Below are positions 18,012-28,542 of a stretch of DNA of 64,000 nucleotides, piece after piece. How positions within the stretch are numbered: position 1 is the first letter of the stretch; every line of letters begins with the position of its first letter. This DNA comes from Herminiimonas sp. (GTDB lineage Bacteria > Pseudomonadota > Gammaproteobacteria > Burkholderiales > Burkholderiaceae): assembly GCF_030655415.1 (NCBI RefSeq), contig NZ_JAURVN010000018.1:226316-290315 (forward strand), written 5' to 3'. A program made the position numbers and the translations under genes. Below the pieces are notes generated by a model. The model did not search any database. It worked only from the letters and a program-made list of their open reading frames with translations, and was not told the DNA's origin.

Positions 18012-18020
18012 TGTTATAAT
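18012..18020 (+). promoter_or_regulatory. Extended -10 promoter upstream of rpoD
   Basis: TGTTATAAT is a perfect extended -10 (TG-N-TATAAT) located about 90 bases before the rpoD start. No good -35 box is seen at the right distance, which extended -10 promoters do not require. It would give rpoD its own transcript apart from dnaG. Confidence 0.5.
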
Positions 18021-18112
18021 TAAAGGCTTTCGATTCAACGCCTTAGAGTTGCAGGTGTTATAGGGATCGGGAAGAAAATCAATAAACTTGCGCGGGCGGA
18101 AGCCGGAGTTGA

Positions 18113-20650
<2,538 letters not shown>

Positions 20651-20666
20651 TTTCTAATCAGGTTAC

Positions 20667-20745
<79 letters not shown>

Positions 20746-20752
20746 CAATACA

Positions 20753-20784
20753 AAAGGGTTACGTTCATTCGTAACCCTTTTTTT
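20753..20784 (+). terminator. Rho-independent terminator after the tRNA
   Basis: Arms AAAGGGTTAC and GTAACCCTTT with an eight-base loop, followed directly by more T residues. Confidence 0.88.
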
Positions 20785-20936
20785 ACGTCTAAATGTTTGT
20801 TCAGAGCATCTTTAGGGTGAATCGGGGGTAATATAATTCAGTCGGCACAAGTATCGACATTGATCAAAAAAGCACTATCAAACAAATAGTTAGGTATCAA
20901 CTGGATGGATCAGGCAACAACACCGCGAGCACGCAC

Positions 20937-22145
20937 ATGTTGAAACGAATCAATGTTGAACAGCTCCGTGTCGGAATGTTTATTCAGAAGTTTTGCAGCA
21001 CTTGGGATGAGTCACCATTTTGGCGTACCTCGCTCTTGCTCGACAATCCCAAGGATTTGGAAAAGATTCAGGCCAGCGGTGTGGAAGAAGTGTGGATAGA
21101 TATTTCCAAGGGTTTGGATATTGCGAAACCTGCCGCTGATAATATCGAAGCTGAACCCGCAGTACAAAAAATTGTTCCTCCACCAGTTTTAGCGCCGCGC
21201 CGCGCATCATTCGACGACGAAATGGCACGCGCCAAAAAAATATGCGCAGACGGCAAGACGGCTGTCACCACCATGTTTCAAGAAGCCCGAATGGGTAACG
21301 CGTTGAATACCGCGCGGGCGCATTCACTCGTGGAAGAAATTTCATCTTCCGTCATGCGCAATCCCGATGCGCTGATCAGTCTGGCCAGACTGAAAAATAA
21401 AGACGATTACACCTATATGCATTCAGTCGCGGTATGCGCGCTGATGATTGCACTTGCCAAAAAATTGCGACTGGATGACAAACAAACCAGGGATGCAGGT
21501 TTGGCCGGACTATTGCACGATGTCGGAAAAATGATGGTATCGCAGTCGATACTGGATAAACCGGGCAAGCTGACGGATGACGAATTCGTTGCAGTTAAAG
21601 AGCATCCGGTTGAGGGTCACAAGATTTTGTCCGAGTCACCGGATGTCAGTGAGGCCGCGCTGGATGTGTGCTTGCATCATCACGAACGCTTCGATGGCAC
21701 CGGTTATCCGCATCGCTTGGTAGGCGAGCAGATCAGTCTGTTCTCACGGATGGGTGCGGTGTGTGATGTGTACGATGCGATTACTTCCAATCGCGCTTAC
21801 AAGGCGGGTTGGGAACCATCGGAATCCTTGCGCCGCATGGCGGAGTGGAACGGCCATTTTGACCCGGTGGTGTTCCAGGCATTTGTGAAGTGCATAGGTA
21901 TTTATCCAACCGGTGCTTTGGTCAAATTGAAAACCGGACGTATCGGTGTCGTCGTGGAGCAGTCGGAAAGTTCGCTGCTCACACCAAAAGTAAAAGTTTT
22001 TTTCTCGGTCAAATCAAACGCCTACATTCCGCCGGAATTGGTCGATCTGGCGAAGTTGGAAGGCAGCGACAAAATTGTTGGTTTGGAAGACGCGCAAAAA
22101 CTGGGGCTCAAGAATGTTCACGGCATGTGGGCGGGCCCGGCTTAG
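20937..22145 (+). CDS. HD-GYP domain c-di-GMP phosphodiesterase with DUF3391
   Basis: 402 aa. The N-terminus (about 1-130) is a DUF3391-type module (MLKRINVEQLRVGMFIQKF). The C-terminal HD-GYP domain carries GLLHDVGKM (HD pair), KEHPVEGHKIL, and HHHERFDGTGYPHRL with the GYP signature intact. Active HD-GYP enzymes hydrolyse cyclic di-GMP and so affect motility and biofilm. There is no membrane segment or receiver domain, so it is a soluble enzyme. A TATAAT lies at 20832-20837, upstream of the ATG, but without a clear -35 box. Confidence 0.92.
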   Translation: MLKRINVEQLRVGMFIQKFCSTWDESPFWRTSLLLDNPKDLEKIQASGVEEVWIDISKGLDIAKPAADNIEAEPAVQKIVPPPVLAPRRASFDDEMARAKKICADGKTAVTTMFQEARMGNALNTARAHSLVEEISSSVMRNPDALISLARLKNKDDYTYMHSVAVCALMIALAKKLRLDDKQTRDAGLAGLLHDVGKMMVSQSILDKPGKLTDDEFVAVKEHPVEGHKILSESPDVSEAALDVCLHHHERFDGTGYPHRLVGEQISLFSRMGAVCDVYDAITSNRAYKAGWEPSESLRRMAEWNGHFDPVVFQAFVKCIGIYPTGALVKLKTGRIGVVVEQSESSLLTPKVKVFFSVKSNAYIPPELVDLAKLEGSDKIVGLEDAQKLGLKNVHGMWAGPA

Positions 22146-22317
22146 ATTGACCTTCAAGTTTCGTACCCAAACTCTAGCGCTACACCCTCAAATCGGTACT
22201 ATTCTTCTTCCAAATTTTCTCCACCCTCAGCATTTTTCTCTGATAGAAATGCGCTATTTGCATTTTCTTGCATAAGTTTCTACCAAGAATTGATAGCCGC
22301 GCCAATTTCGCAATGAC

Positions 22318-22333
22318 TGGCACGTCAATTGCA
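22318..22333 (+). promoter_or_regulatory. Perfect-consensus sigma-54 promoter of the two-component operon
   Basis: TGGCACGTCAATTGCA agrees with every fixed position of TGGCACG-N4-TTGCW, with the invariant GG and GC 10 bases apart. The transcript would begin near 22344, about 42 bases before the histidine kinase ATG at 22386. No GCAC-N7-GTGC site was found in the 170 bases upstream. Confidence 0.8.
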
Positions 22334-22385
22334 AACACCTTCGCAATCAATCATTGCAAAGTGACTATCCAGTGAGCGCAAGAAT

Positions 22386-23582
22386 ATGAAGACCCGATTG
22401 CCAGCGGAAGCCGAGCGCGCTTTATGGCGTGACAAGCTGATGTTGCTAATGGAATCGACCAGCGATGGCGTGTATGGCATCGACTTGGCGGGTCAGTGCA
22501 CCTTCATCAATCCGGCCGGTGCAGCAATGCTGGGTTACTCGGTGGATCAGGTGCTGGGTCAAAACATGCATCGCTTGATGCATCATTCACATGAACATGG
22601 CCACACTTATCCCGAAGAAGATTGCCCTATTTATCGCGCCTTTCGTGCCGGTCGTACCTGCAAGATAGACAAGGAAGTTTTTTGGCGCGCTGATGGTTCG
22701 TCGTTTGCGGTTGAGTATTCGTCGCATCAGATCGTCGAGCAGGGAAAAATCTGCGGCGCAGTGGTTCTCTTCAGCGATATTTCGCAACGCCGTCAGGAAG
22801 AGCGCCAATTACATAGAACTAATCGTGAACTGGAGTTGCGTGTCATTGAACGCACCGCTGAGCTATCGGGTGCTCTGGCGCAAATGCGTGAGCTTTCTGC
22901 CTACGCTAACTCAGCTAGAGAAGAAGAGCGACGCCGCATCGCGCGCGAGATACATGATGAATTGGGCAGCTTGCTGGTAGCACTCAAGCTGGATGTTAAC
23001 TGGATGGAAAAACGCGTCGTCGATCGGGCAGAAGTTGCGGGCAAATGCCGGACTATGAATCGCCTGATCGAATCCGCTGTAGAAAATGTCGGTCGCATGA
23101 TTACCGATCTGCGTCCTAGCATTCTCGATCATCAGGGTTTGATTGCTGCGCTCGAATGGCAGTTGCAAGAATTCATAGAGACGACCGAGATGGCTTGTGA
23201 ATCAAGTATCGAAGTTGCTGACGATATCCGTGCACCCGACGGTAATCTGGCGACGGCTATCTTCCGCATCTTTCAGGAAATGCTCAGCAACGTCGCGCGT
23301 CATGCGCAAGCCAGCGCACTGCAAATTCGCATACATCTGAATGAAAACGCATTGTCTATGGAAGTGCAAGATAACGGCGTAGGCGCGCAACCTTTCGATC
23401 TTGATAACAGTCGTTCATACGGCGTCATGGGCATGCGTGAACGTGCGATGCACTTTGGCGGTAGTCTGGAAATTATTAGTGCTCCTGGCCAGGGAACGCT
23501 TGCGCGCCTGCACATTCCTTTTGCACCGCAGAAGTGCGAAGCCGCGAGTAATCCTGAGAATTCGCACGGAGTCAGTGCATGA
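22386..23582 (+). CDS. PAS-domain sensor histidine kinase (NarL-partner type)
   Basis: 398 aa, soluble. A PAS domain spans about residues 15-135 and includes the His-rich stretch MHHSHEHGHTYPEEDCPIY seen in a PAS subfamily. A short coiled coil follows, then a HisKA_3 domain with phosphoacceptor H190 in REIHDELGSLL. The HATPase domain has NVARHAQA and DNGVGAQPF...GVMGMRERA. This is the NarX/UhpB class that pairs with LuxR-type regulators, and its partner overlaps by four bases (ATGA). The sigma-54 promoter upstream and cyanate genes downstream suggest a nitrogen-related signal; the ligand is unknown. Confidence 0.9.
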   Translation: MKTRLPAEAERALWRDKLMLLMESTSDGVYGIDLAGQCTFINPAGAAMLGYSVDQVLGQNMHRLMHHSHEHGHTYPEEDCPIYRAFRAGRTCKIDKEVFWRADGSSFAVEYSSHQIVEQGKICGAVVLFSDISQRRQEERQLHRTNRELELRVIERTAELSGALAQMRELSAYANSAREEERRRIAREIHDELGSLLVALKLDVNWMEKRVVDRAEVAGKCRTMNRLIESAVENVGRMITDLRPSILDHQGLIAALEWQLQEFIETTEMACESSIEVADDIRAPDGNLATAIFRIFQEMLSNVARHAQASALQIRIHLNENALSMEVQDNGVGAQPFDLDNSRSYGVMGMRERAMHFGGSLEIISAPGQGTLARLHIPFAPQKCEAASNPENSHGVSA

Positions 23583-24214
23583 TCAACCTGCTTTTATGCG
23601 ATGACCACCGCATGGTGCGCGAAGGCCTCAAACAAATTTTGGCCGATGCTGGCGATATCAATGTGATCGGCGAATGTGCCGATGGCGCAGAAGCATTACG
23701 GCAAGCGCGGATATTGCCCATTGATGTGGTTTTGCTGGATATCGCGATCCCGGTGCATGATGGTCTGGAAGTACTGCAGCAACTGAAAAAAGAAATGCCG
23801 CGCCTGCCGGTGTTGATCTTGTCGACCTATCCGGAGAAACAATACGCCGCGCGTTGTTATCGTCTGGGCGCTTCGGGTTATCTGAACAAAAGTGTAGATA
23901 GCGATCAGCTCATCATCGCGATACGCAAGGCGGCGGAAGGCGGCATGTACGTCAGCAGCAGCATGGCAGAAACACTGGCTACCAGTCTCGGCCAGCATGC
24001 AACGCGACTGCCGCACGAGACTTTATCGCAGCGCGAATATCAAGTTTTCAAGGCGCTCGCCAGCGGCACCTGCGTCAAGGATATTGCCGATCAGTTAGGG
24101 CTCAGTCCCAATACGGTGAGCACTTATCGCAGCCGCATACTGGAAAAAACCGGCGCCAATAATGACGTCGGTATTGCGATGTATGCAGTCAAGCATCAAC
24201 TCATCACTCCCTGA
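23579..24214 (+). CDS. NarL/FixJ-type response regulator
   Basis: 211 aa. The receiver domain occupies residues 1-120, with the acidic pair DD near the start, phosphoacceptor D54 in VVLLDIAIP, and the lysine in GYLNKSV. The LuxR-type helix-turn-helix is at about 145-205 (LSQREYQVFKALASG...GLSPNTVSTYRSRILEKTG). Co-translated with the kinase. It has no AAA+ domain, so it cannot itself activate sigma-54 promoters. It could bind the inverted repeat at 24328-24347, 114 bp after its stop, but that link is inference. Confidence 0.92.
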   Translation: MINLLLCDDHRMVREGLKQILADAGDINVIGECADGAEALRQARILPIDVVLLDIAIPVHDGLEVLQQLKKEMPRLPVLILSTYPEKQYAARCYRLGASGYLNKSVDSDQLIIAIRKAAEGGMYVSSSMAETLATSLGQHATRLPHETLSQREYQVFKALASGTCVKDIADQLGLSPNTVSTYRSRILEKTGANNDVGIAMYAVKHQLITP

Positions 24215-24247
24215 AAAATTCGCAAAGTTCATTATGAATGCAGCGCT

Positions 24248-24280
24248 GCTGAATTCAGCGTTACTTGATGACGCGTCATC
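24248..24280. repeat. Two perfect palindromes upstream of cynA
   Basis: GCTGAATTCAGC (24248-24259) and GATGACGCGTCATC (24267-24280) lie eight bases apart in the gap after the response regulator gene. Both are perfect inverted repeats without spacer. They sit about 126-158 bases upstream of the predicted cynA start site, within the usual range for upstream activator sites. No known consensus was matched. Confidence 0.5.
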
Positions 24281-24327
24281 GCTATTGCACGCTAATCTTT
24301 CAAATCCTTTCCATCCGGTAGATTAAT

Positions 24328-24347
24328 TTGTAGTGCTTGCACTACAA
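24328..24347. promoter_or_regulatory. Candidate operator: 9-2-9 inverted repeat upstream of cynA
   Basis: TTGTAGTGC-TT-GCACTACAA is a perfect 20-base inverted repeat with a two-base centre. Trimmed by two bases per side it is a 7-2-7 repeat, the geometry bound by NarL-type regulators, although the heptamer is not the E. coli NarL consensus. Its centre is about 69 bases upstream of the start site predicted from the sigma-54 promoter. Confidence 0.5.
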
Positions 24348-24379
24348 GCCATCGCTGGCTTACGACAAAAATTCCTGCT

Positions 24380-24395
24380 TGGCGCGCCGTTTGCA
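24380..24395 (+). promoter_or_regulatory. Sigma-54 promoter of the cyn operon
   Basis: TGGCGCGCCGTTTGCA matches TGGCACG-N4-TTGCW at every fixed position except one (A to G in the first box), with GG and GC 10 bases apart. The predicted start near 24406 leaves about 25 bases to the cynA ATG, which has a GGAG ribosome binding site at 24421. Confidence 0.75.
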
Positions 24396-24430
24396 ACATG
24401 TTCGGCGTAACCAACCTCAGGGAGCCACGC

Positions 24431-25810
24431 ATGTCCATTTTCAAATCTTTCGATCCGGATCGTCCTTTGCACAATTGTTCATGCGGCCAGCATGGCAGTG
24501 AAGCGGAACACAATGCCGAGGAAGTACGCAAGCTGCAACAGCGCGCCACCAACGTCGAGCATTTGACCAACGACGTGGTGGAAGAATCGATCATGCGCGC
24601 GATGTTCCCTGACAATAATCAGCGCCGCGATTTCTTGCGTGCAGTCGGCATTAATACTGCGCGGGCTGCGATTGCATCCGTCATACCGTTCGGCGCGATG
24701 CAAGCGATGGCGCAAGAAAAAGCCGGTCCACTGGAAAAGAAAGATTTGAAAATCGGCTTTATCGCGATTACTTGCGCAGCACCGCTGATCATGGCCGATC
24801 CACTGGGCTTCTATCGCAAGCAGGGTTTGAATGTCACGCTGAATAAAACCGCCGGTTGGGCGCTGATACGCGACAAGATGCTGAGCAAGGAACACGACGC
24901 CAGTCATTTCCTGTCGCCCATGCCGTTGGCTATGTCTATGGGTGTCGGTTCGAATCAAGTACCTATGCGCGTCGCCACCATTCAAAACATCAATGGCCAG
25001 GCCATCACGCTGCACAACAAACACAAGGACAAACGCGATCCACAACAGTGGAAAGGCTTCAAGTTTGCCGTGCCATTCGAACATTCGATGCACAATTATT
25101 TGCTGCGTTACTACCTCGCTGAAAACGGTATTGATCCAGATCGCGATGTGCAAATTCGCGTTACACCACCGCCAGAAATGGTCGCCAATCTGCGCGCCGG
25201 CAATATCGATGGCTTCCTCGGACCTGATCCATTCAATCAACGTGCGGTGTATGACGAAGTCGGCTTCATACACATCTTGTCGAATGAAATCTGGAACGGT
25301 CATCCATGCTGCGCCTTCGGTACCTCGGATGAATTCATCAAACAAAATCCGAATACCTTCGCTGCATTGTTCCGCGCCGTGTTGAACTCGGCGGCAATGG
25401 CGCGCGATCCAAACAATCGTGCATTGATTGCCAAAGTGATTTCGCCTGCTGCCTATCTGAATCAGCCGACTACCGTTATTGAGCAAGTGCTAAGCGGAAA
25501 ATTTGCTGATGGCTTGGGTAATGTACGCAACGTGCCAACCCGCGTCGATTTCGACCCTGTACCTTGGCATTCAATGGGTGTCTGGATCCTGACGCAGATG
25601 AAGCGCTGGGGTTACATCAAGGGCGATATCAATTACAAGGCGCTGACCGAACAAGTGTTCCTGTTAACCGATGCGAAGAAGTACATGAAGGAACTGGGTC
25701 AGCCAGTGCCGGATGGCGCATACAAAAAATTCAAGGTCATGGGCAAGGAGTTCGATGCGAATAAAGCGGATGCATATGTCAACAGCTTCGCCATCAAGCG
25801 GAGTAGCTGA
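24431..25810 (+). CDS. cynA: Cyanate (nitrate-type) ABC transporter substrate-binding protein, Tat-exported
   Basis: 459 aa, NrtA/CmpA/CynA family. An unusually long leader of about 64 residues, with C16, C18 and H21 in HNCSCGQHG, precedes the twin-arginine motif RRDFLRAVG (residues 65-73) and a hydrophobic stretch ending in AMAQ. So the protein probably crosses the membrane folded by Tat. The mature part shows family stretches such as GFIAITCAAPLIMADPLGFY (first 20 shown) and GFLGPDPFNQRAV. Start ATG 24431 is supported by GGAG seven bases upstream. The cyanase gene at the end of the operon points to cyanate as ligand; nitrate or bicarbonate are alternatives. The stop overlaps the next start (ATGA-type). 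Confidence 0.88.
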   Translation: MSIFKSFDPDRPLHNCSCGQHGSEAEHNAEEVRKLQQRATNVEHLTNDVVEESIMRAMFPDNNQRRDFLRAVGINTARAAIASVIPFGAMQAMAQEKAGPLEKKDLKIGFIAITCAAPLIMADPLGFYRKQGLNVTLNKTAGWALIRDKMLSKEHDASHFLSPMPLAMSMGVGSNQVPMRVATIQNINGQAITLHNKHKDKRDPQQWKGFKFAVPFEHSMHNYLLRYYLAENGIDPDRDVQIRVTPPPEMVANLRAGNIDGFLGPDPFNQRAVYDEVGFIHILSNEIWNGHPCCAFGTSDEFIKQNPNTFAALFRAVLNSAAMARDPNNRALIAKVISPAAYLNQPTTVIEQVLSGKFADGLGNVRNVPTRVDFDPVPWHSMGVWILTQMKRWGYIKGDINYKALTEQVFLLTDAKKYMKELGQPVPDGAYKKFKVMGKEFDANKADAYVNSFAIKRSS

Positions 25811-26673
25811 TGTTCAAGAGCATACGTTTTCGCGCCGGCGTGATATCGATGCTGATATTGCTGGTGTTCCTGTTGAGCTGGCACATCGCCACGCTGCCAC
25901 CTGCTGCCAATACCAAGGCAGGTGCAGCGGCGACGGCCGCGCAGGATGAATACGCACTGTTGATGGGCAAGGGCGCGACGACGGTTCGCAACAGTGGCTT
26001 CCCGACGCCTGCGCAAATGGGCGAGACCGTCGTCAAACAACTGGCATCGCCTTTTTATGACAACGGCCCTAACGACAAAGGCATAGGCATCCAGCTTGGA
26101 TATTCGGTGGCACGTGTCGCGATCGGATTTTTGCTGGCTGCGCTGGTGGCGATTCCACTTGGTTTCTTGCTGGGGATGTCGCCATTGATGCAACGTGCGC
26201 TTGATCCTTTCATCCAAATTTTGAAACCAGTTTCGCCCTTGGCGTGGATGCCGATTGCGCTATACACGATCAAGGATTCGTCCATCTCCGGCGTATTCGT
26301 GATTTTCATCTGCTCGGTATGGCCGATGTTGATGAATACCGCATTTGGTGTTTCTGCGGTGCGGCGTGACTGGTTGAATGTCGCAAAGACTTTGGAAGTA
26401 AGCCCATTGCGCAAAGCCTTCATGGTGATCTTGCCGGCAGCTGCGCCCACCATTTTGACCGGCATGCGTATCTCGATGGGGATCGCGTGGTTGGTGATTG
26501 TCGCTGCGGAAATGCTGGTCGGTGGCACCGGCATCGGCTACTTCGTCTGGAATGAATGGAACAACTTGTCGCTGACCAGTGTGATGTTCGCCATCTTGAT
26601 GATTGGTCTGGTTGGCATGTTGCTGGATTTGATCTTTGCTCGCTTGCAAAGGCTGGTCACTTACGTTGAATAA
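25810..26673 (+). CDS. cynB: Cyanate ABC transporter permease
   Basis: 287 aa, one N-terminal membrane segment (about 8-30), a periplasmic stretch, then five further hydrophobic segments. The EAA-type loop lies around [20 protein letters not shown]. The family stretch [13 protein letters not shown] is shared with NrtB at the left edge. Overlap of the start codon with the cynA stop shows translational coupling. Function is assigned from the operon. Confidence 0.9.
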   Translation: MFKSIRFRAGVISMLILLVFLLSWHIATLPPAANTKAGAAATAAQDEYALLMGKGATTVRNSGFPTPAQMGETVVKQLASPFYDNGPNDKGIGIQLGYSVARVAIGFLLAALVAIPLGFLLGMSPLMQRALDPFIQILKPVSPLAWMPIALYTIKDSSISGVFVIFICSVWPMLMNTAFGVSAVRRDWLNVAKTLEVSPLRKAFMVILPAAAPTILTGMRISMGIAWLVIVAAEMLVGGTGIGYFVWNEWNNLSLTSVMFAILMIGLVGMLLDLIFARLQRLVTYVE

Positions 26674-26683
26674 GGGAACAGCG

Positions 26684-27547
26684 ATGGAAAATAATTTTTT
26701 ACGCGTCGAAGGTTTATCGAAGCGCTATGCCGCCGACAAGCCGCCGGTTTTTGAAAACATTTCATTCTCGATTCAACGCGGCGAGTTCATCTGCATCATC
26801 GGCCATTCTGGTTGTGGCAAATCAACCATCCTGAATGTGCTCGCTGGATTGGAAGACGCAAGCGCGGGCCATGTCTTCATGGATAACCGCGAAATCAGCG
26901 GCCCGAGTCTGGATAGAGGCGTGGTGTTTCAGACGCATGCATTGATGCCGTGGTTGTCGGTTTTATCGAACGTCGCGTTTGCAATCAAGTCGCGTCATCC
27001 GGATTGGTCCAAGGCGCGCATAGAAGAACGTGCACTGCATTTCATCGACATGGTTGGCCTCAAAGTCCATGCGATGAAAAAGCCGTCTGAATTATCCGGT
27101 GGAATGAAGCAGCGCGTTGGCATCGCCCGCGCCTTTTCTATCGAACCAAAAATGCTGTTGCTGGATGAACCCTTCGGTGCGCTAGATGCATTGACGCGTG
27201 GTGTGATTCAGGATGAGTTGCTGAAGATCTGTGCCGAAACGCATCAGACTGTATTCATGATTACGCATGATGTGGATGAAGCAATTCTGCTGGCCGACAA
27301 GATTTTCCTGATGTCGAACGGACCGAATGCGCAGATCGCCGAGATCGTCATCAACACGATGCCCAAGAACCGCACTCGCGCCGACATGCATCACGATCCA
27401 CAGTTCTATCGCATCCGTAATTACCTGGTCGATTTTCTCGTCAATCGTTCCAAACAAATTCAAGCCAGCGCCAGTTCAGACAAAGCGCAGGACACGATCA
27501 CCGTTACCCCGGGGTTGGAAACCGTGGTCGCGATTAAATGTGCGTGA
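26684..27547 (+). CDS. cynD: Cyanate ABC transporter ATP-binding protein
   Basis: 287 aa ATPase. Walker [10 protein letters not shown] (about residues 42-50), signature [15 protein letters not shown], Walker [12 protein letters not shown], switch histidine in [14 protein letters not shown] 26684 is 10 bases after the cynB stop; the frame is open upstream into cynB but without homology. The C-terminal 25 residues are family-variable. It is paralogous to NrtD at 816-1625. Confidence 0.9.
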   Translation: MENNFLRVEGLSKRYAADKPPVFENISFSIQRGEFICIIGHSGCGKSTILNVLAGLEDASAGHVFMDNREISGPSLDRGVVFQTHALMPWLSVLSNVAFAIKSRHPDWSKARIEERALHFIDMVGLKVHAMKKPSELSGGMKQRVGIARAFSIEPKMLLLDEPFGALDALTRGVIQDELLKICAETHQTVFMITHDVDEAILLADKIFLMSNGPNAQIAEIVINTMPKNRTRADMHHDPQFYRIRNYLVDFLVNRSKQIQASASSDKAQDTITVTPGLETVVAIKCA

Positions 27548-27592
27548 ACAAAATTCACGCACGCAAAAACTCACGAAATCGTTTCGTTATTT
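27540..27592 (+). other. Two hairpins in the cynD-cynS spacer
   Basis: The first has arms GTGCGTGAA and TTCACGCAC with a CAAAA loop and spans the cynD stop codon. The second has arms ACGAAA and TTTCGT followed by TATTTTT, so it could act as a weak terminator. Together they may lower or uncouple cynS expression or protect the mRNA end. Confidence 0.45.
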
Positions 27593-27613
27593 TTAACTCT
27601 TGAAGGAAATACC

Positions 27614-28057
27614 ATGGACCGCAATCTCGTCACCCAAAAAATCGTCAACACCAAAGTTGCCAAAGGCATGAAGTGGGCAGACATCGCCAGCAATTTTGAA
27701 GAAAGCAAAGAGTGGGTTACCGCCGCCTGCCTCGGTCAAATGACCTTCACCAAGTCGCAGGCAGCGATCGCACAAAATTTGTTCGCGCTGACGGATGAAG
27801 AATGCGCATGGTTGCAAATCGTGCCATACAAAGGTTCACTGGAATGCAGTGCGCCTACCGATCCGCTGATCTATCGCTGGTACGAAATCGTCAATGTGTT
27901 TGGCCCGACCATCAAGGAATTGATCAGTGAAGAATTCGGCGACGGCATCATGAGCGCGATTGATTTCTCTATGGACATCCAACGCCAGGCTGATCCAAAA
28001 GGCGATCGCGTGAATGTGATGTTGTCGGGTAAATTCCTGCCGTACAAAACCTGGTAA
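27614..28057 (+). CDS. cynS: Cyanate hydratase (cyanase)
   Basis: 147 aa, usual length. Converts cyanate and bicarbonate to ammonia and carbon dioxide in the cytoplasm. The N-terminal helix-turn-helix-like domain (1-80) is followed by the catalytic domain with the conserved arginine and glutamate in LIYRWYEIVNVFG and the serine in GIMSAIDFSMD. A clear AAGGA site precedes the ATG. It ends the cyn operon, and its product explains the neighbouring transporter. Confidence 0.96.
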   Translation: MDRNLVTQKIVNTKVAKGMKWADIASNFEESKEWVTAACLGQMTFTKSQAAIAQNLFALTDEECAWLQIVPYKGSLECSAPTDPLIYRWYEIVNVFGPTIKELISEEFGDGIMSAIDFSMDIQRQADPKGDRVNVMLSGKFLPYKTW

Positions 28058-28076
28058 TCAATAGCAGTAATGCCAG

Positions 28077-28119
28077 AATCAACAGTGATATTTCCTCAAT
28101 CACGTGCTGTTGATTTTGG
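28077..28119. terminator. Probable bidirectional terminator between cynS and the DoxX gene
   Basis: Arms AATCAACAG (28077-28085) and CTGTTGATT (28107-28115), with inner GTGAT/ATCAC pairing and a following TTTT on the plus strand. It overlaps the last codons of the convergent DoxX gene. Confidence 0.45.
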
Positions 28120-28497
28120 CTTTCTTTGCTCGCCGTAGCGTATCGCGCGCGATATCCACGTAATCAGCAATAGTTGCAAGGGCAGGCGGAGCCAAAACAG
28201 AGCGATGATCCAGTTTGCTTTATTGGCTGCTTGAGCATCAAGCAGCATTTGTACATTGGCCGGCAACACTGCCAGCGAAAGCAAAATCAGTCCTATACCT
28301 GCAGCAAATCTTGTAGAGCGAAACAGGACGCCCACGCCACCGGCGATTTCGCATAGCCCACTAATAATGACCAACTCTTCATGCCAAGGTAACCACGGCG
28401 GTATGGTGCTCGCATACTGAACGGGAAAAATAAAATGCAGTATCCCCGCGGTGATAAAGAAAATTGCGAGCAGCAAGCGTGGCCAATATATTTTCAT
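28096..28497 (-). CDS. DoxX/MauE-like small membrane protein
   Basis: 133 aa with four hydrophobic helices. It begins MKIYWPRLLLAIFFITAGI (19 residues shown) and contains HFIFPVQYASTIPPWLPWHEE and GLCEIAGGVGVLF, typical of the DoxX family. Function of such proteins is mostly unknown; some take part in quinone-linked redox chemistry. A GTG start eight codons upstream is possible; neither start has a good ribosome binding site. It lies downstream of the sugar kinase on the same strand but after a 45-bp gap, and may be independent. Confidence 0.75.
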   Translation of the reverse strand: MKIYWPRLLLAIFFITAGILHFIFPVQYASTIPPWLPWHEELVIISGLCEIAGGVGVLFRSTRFAAGIGLILLSLAVLPANVQMLLDAQAANKANWIIALFWLRLPLQLLLITWISRAIRYGEQRKPKSTARD

Positions 28498-28542
28498 ATT
28501 CAAGCAAGCGATCAGTGGCACAACAAGAACGTGCTACGTACT

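Noticed and set aside
24479..25486. Long open frame (335 codons) antisense to cynA
   Set aside because: It mirrors a well-supported gene, has no family features, and such frames are common in this codon usage.
24431..27547. Second ABC cluster as nitrate or bicarbonate importer
   Set aside because: Sequence of the family does not separate these ligands well, but the cyanase gene closing the operon favours cyanate.
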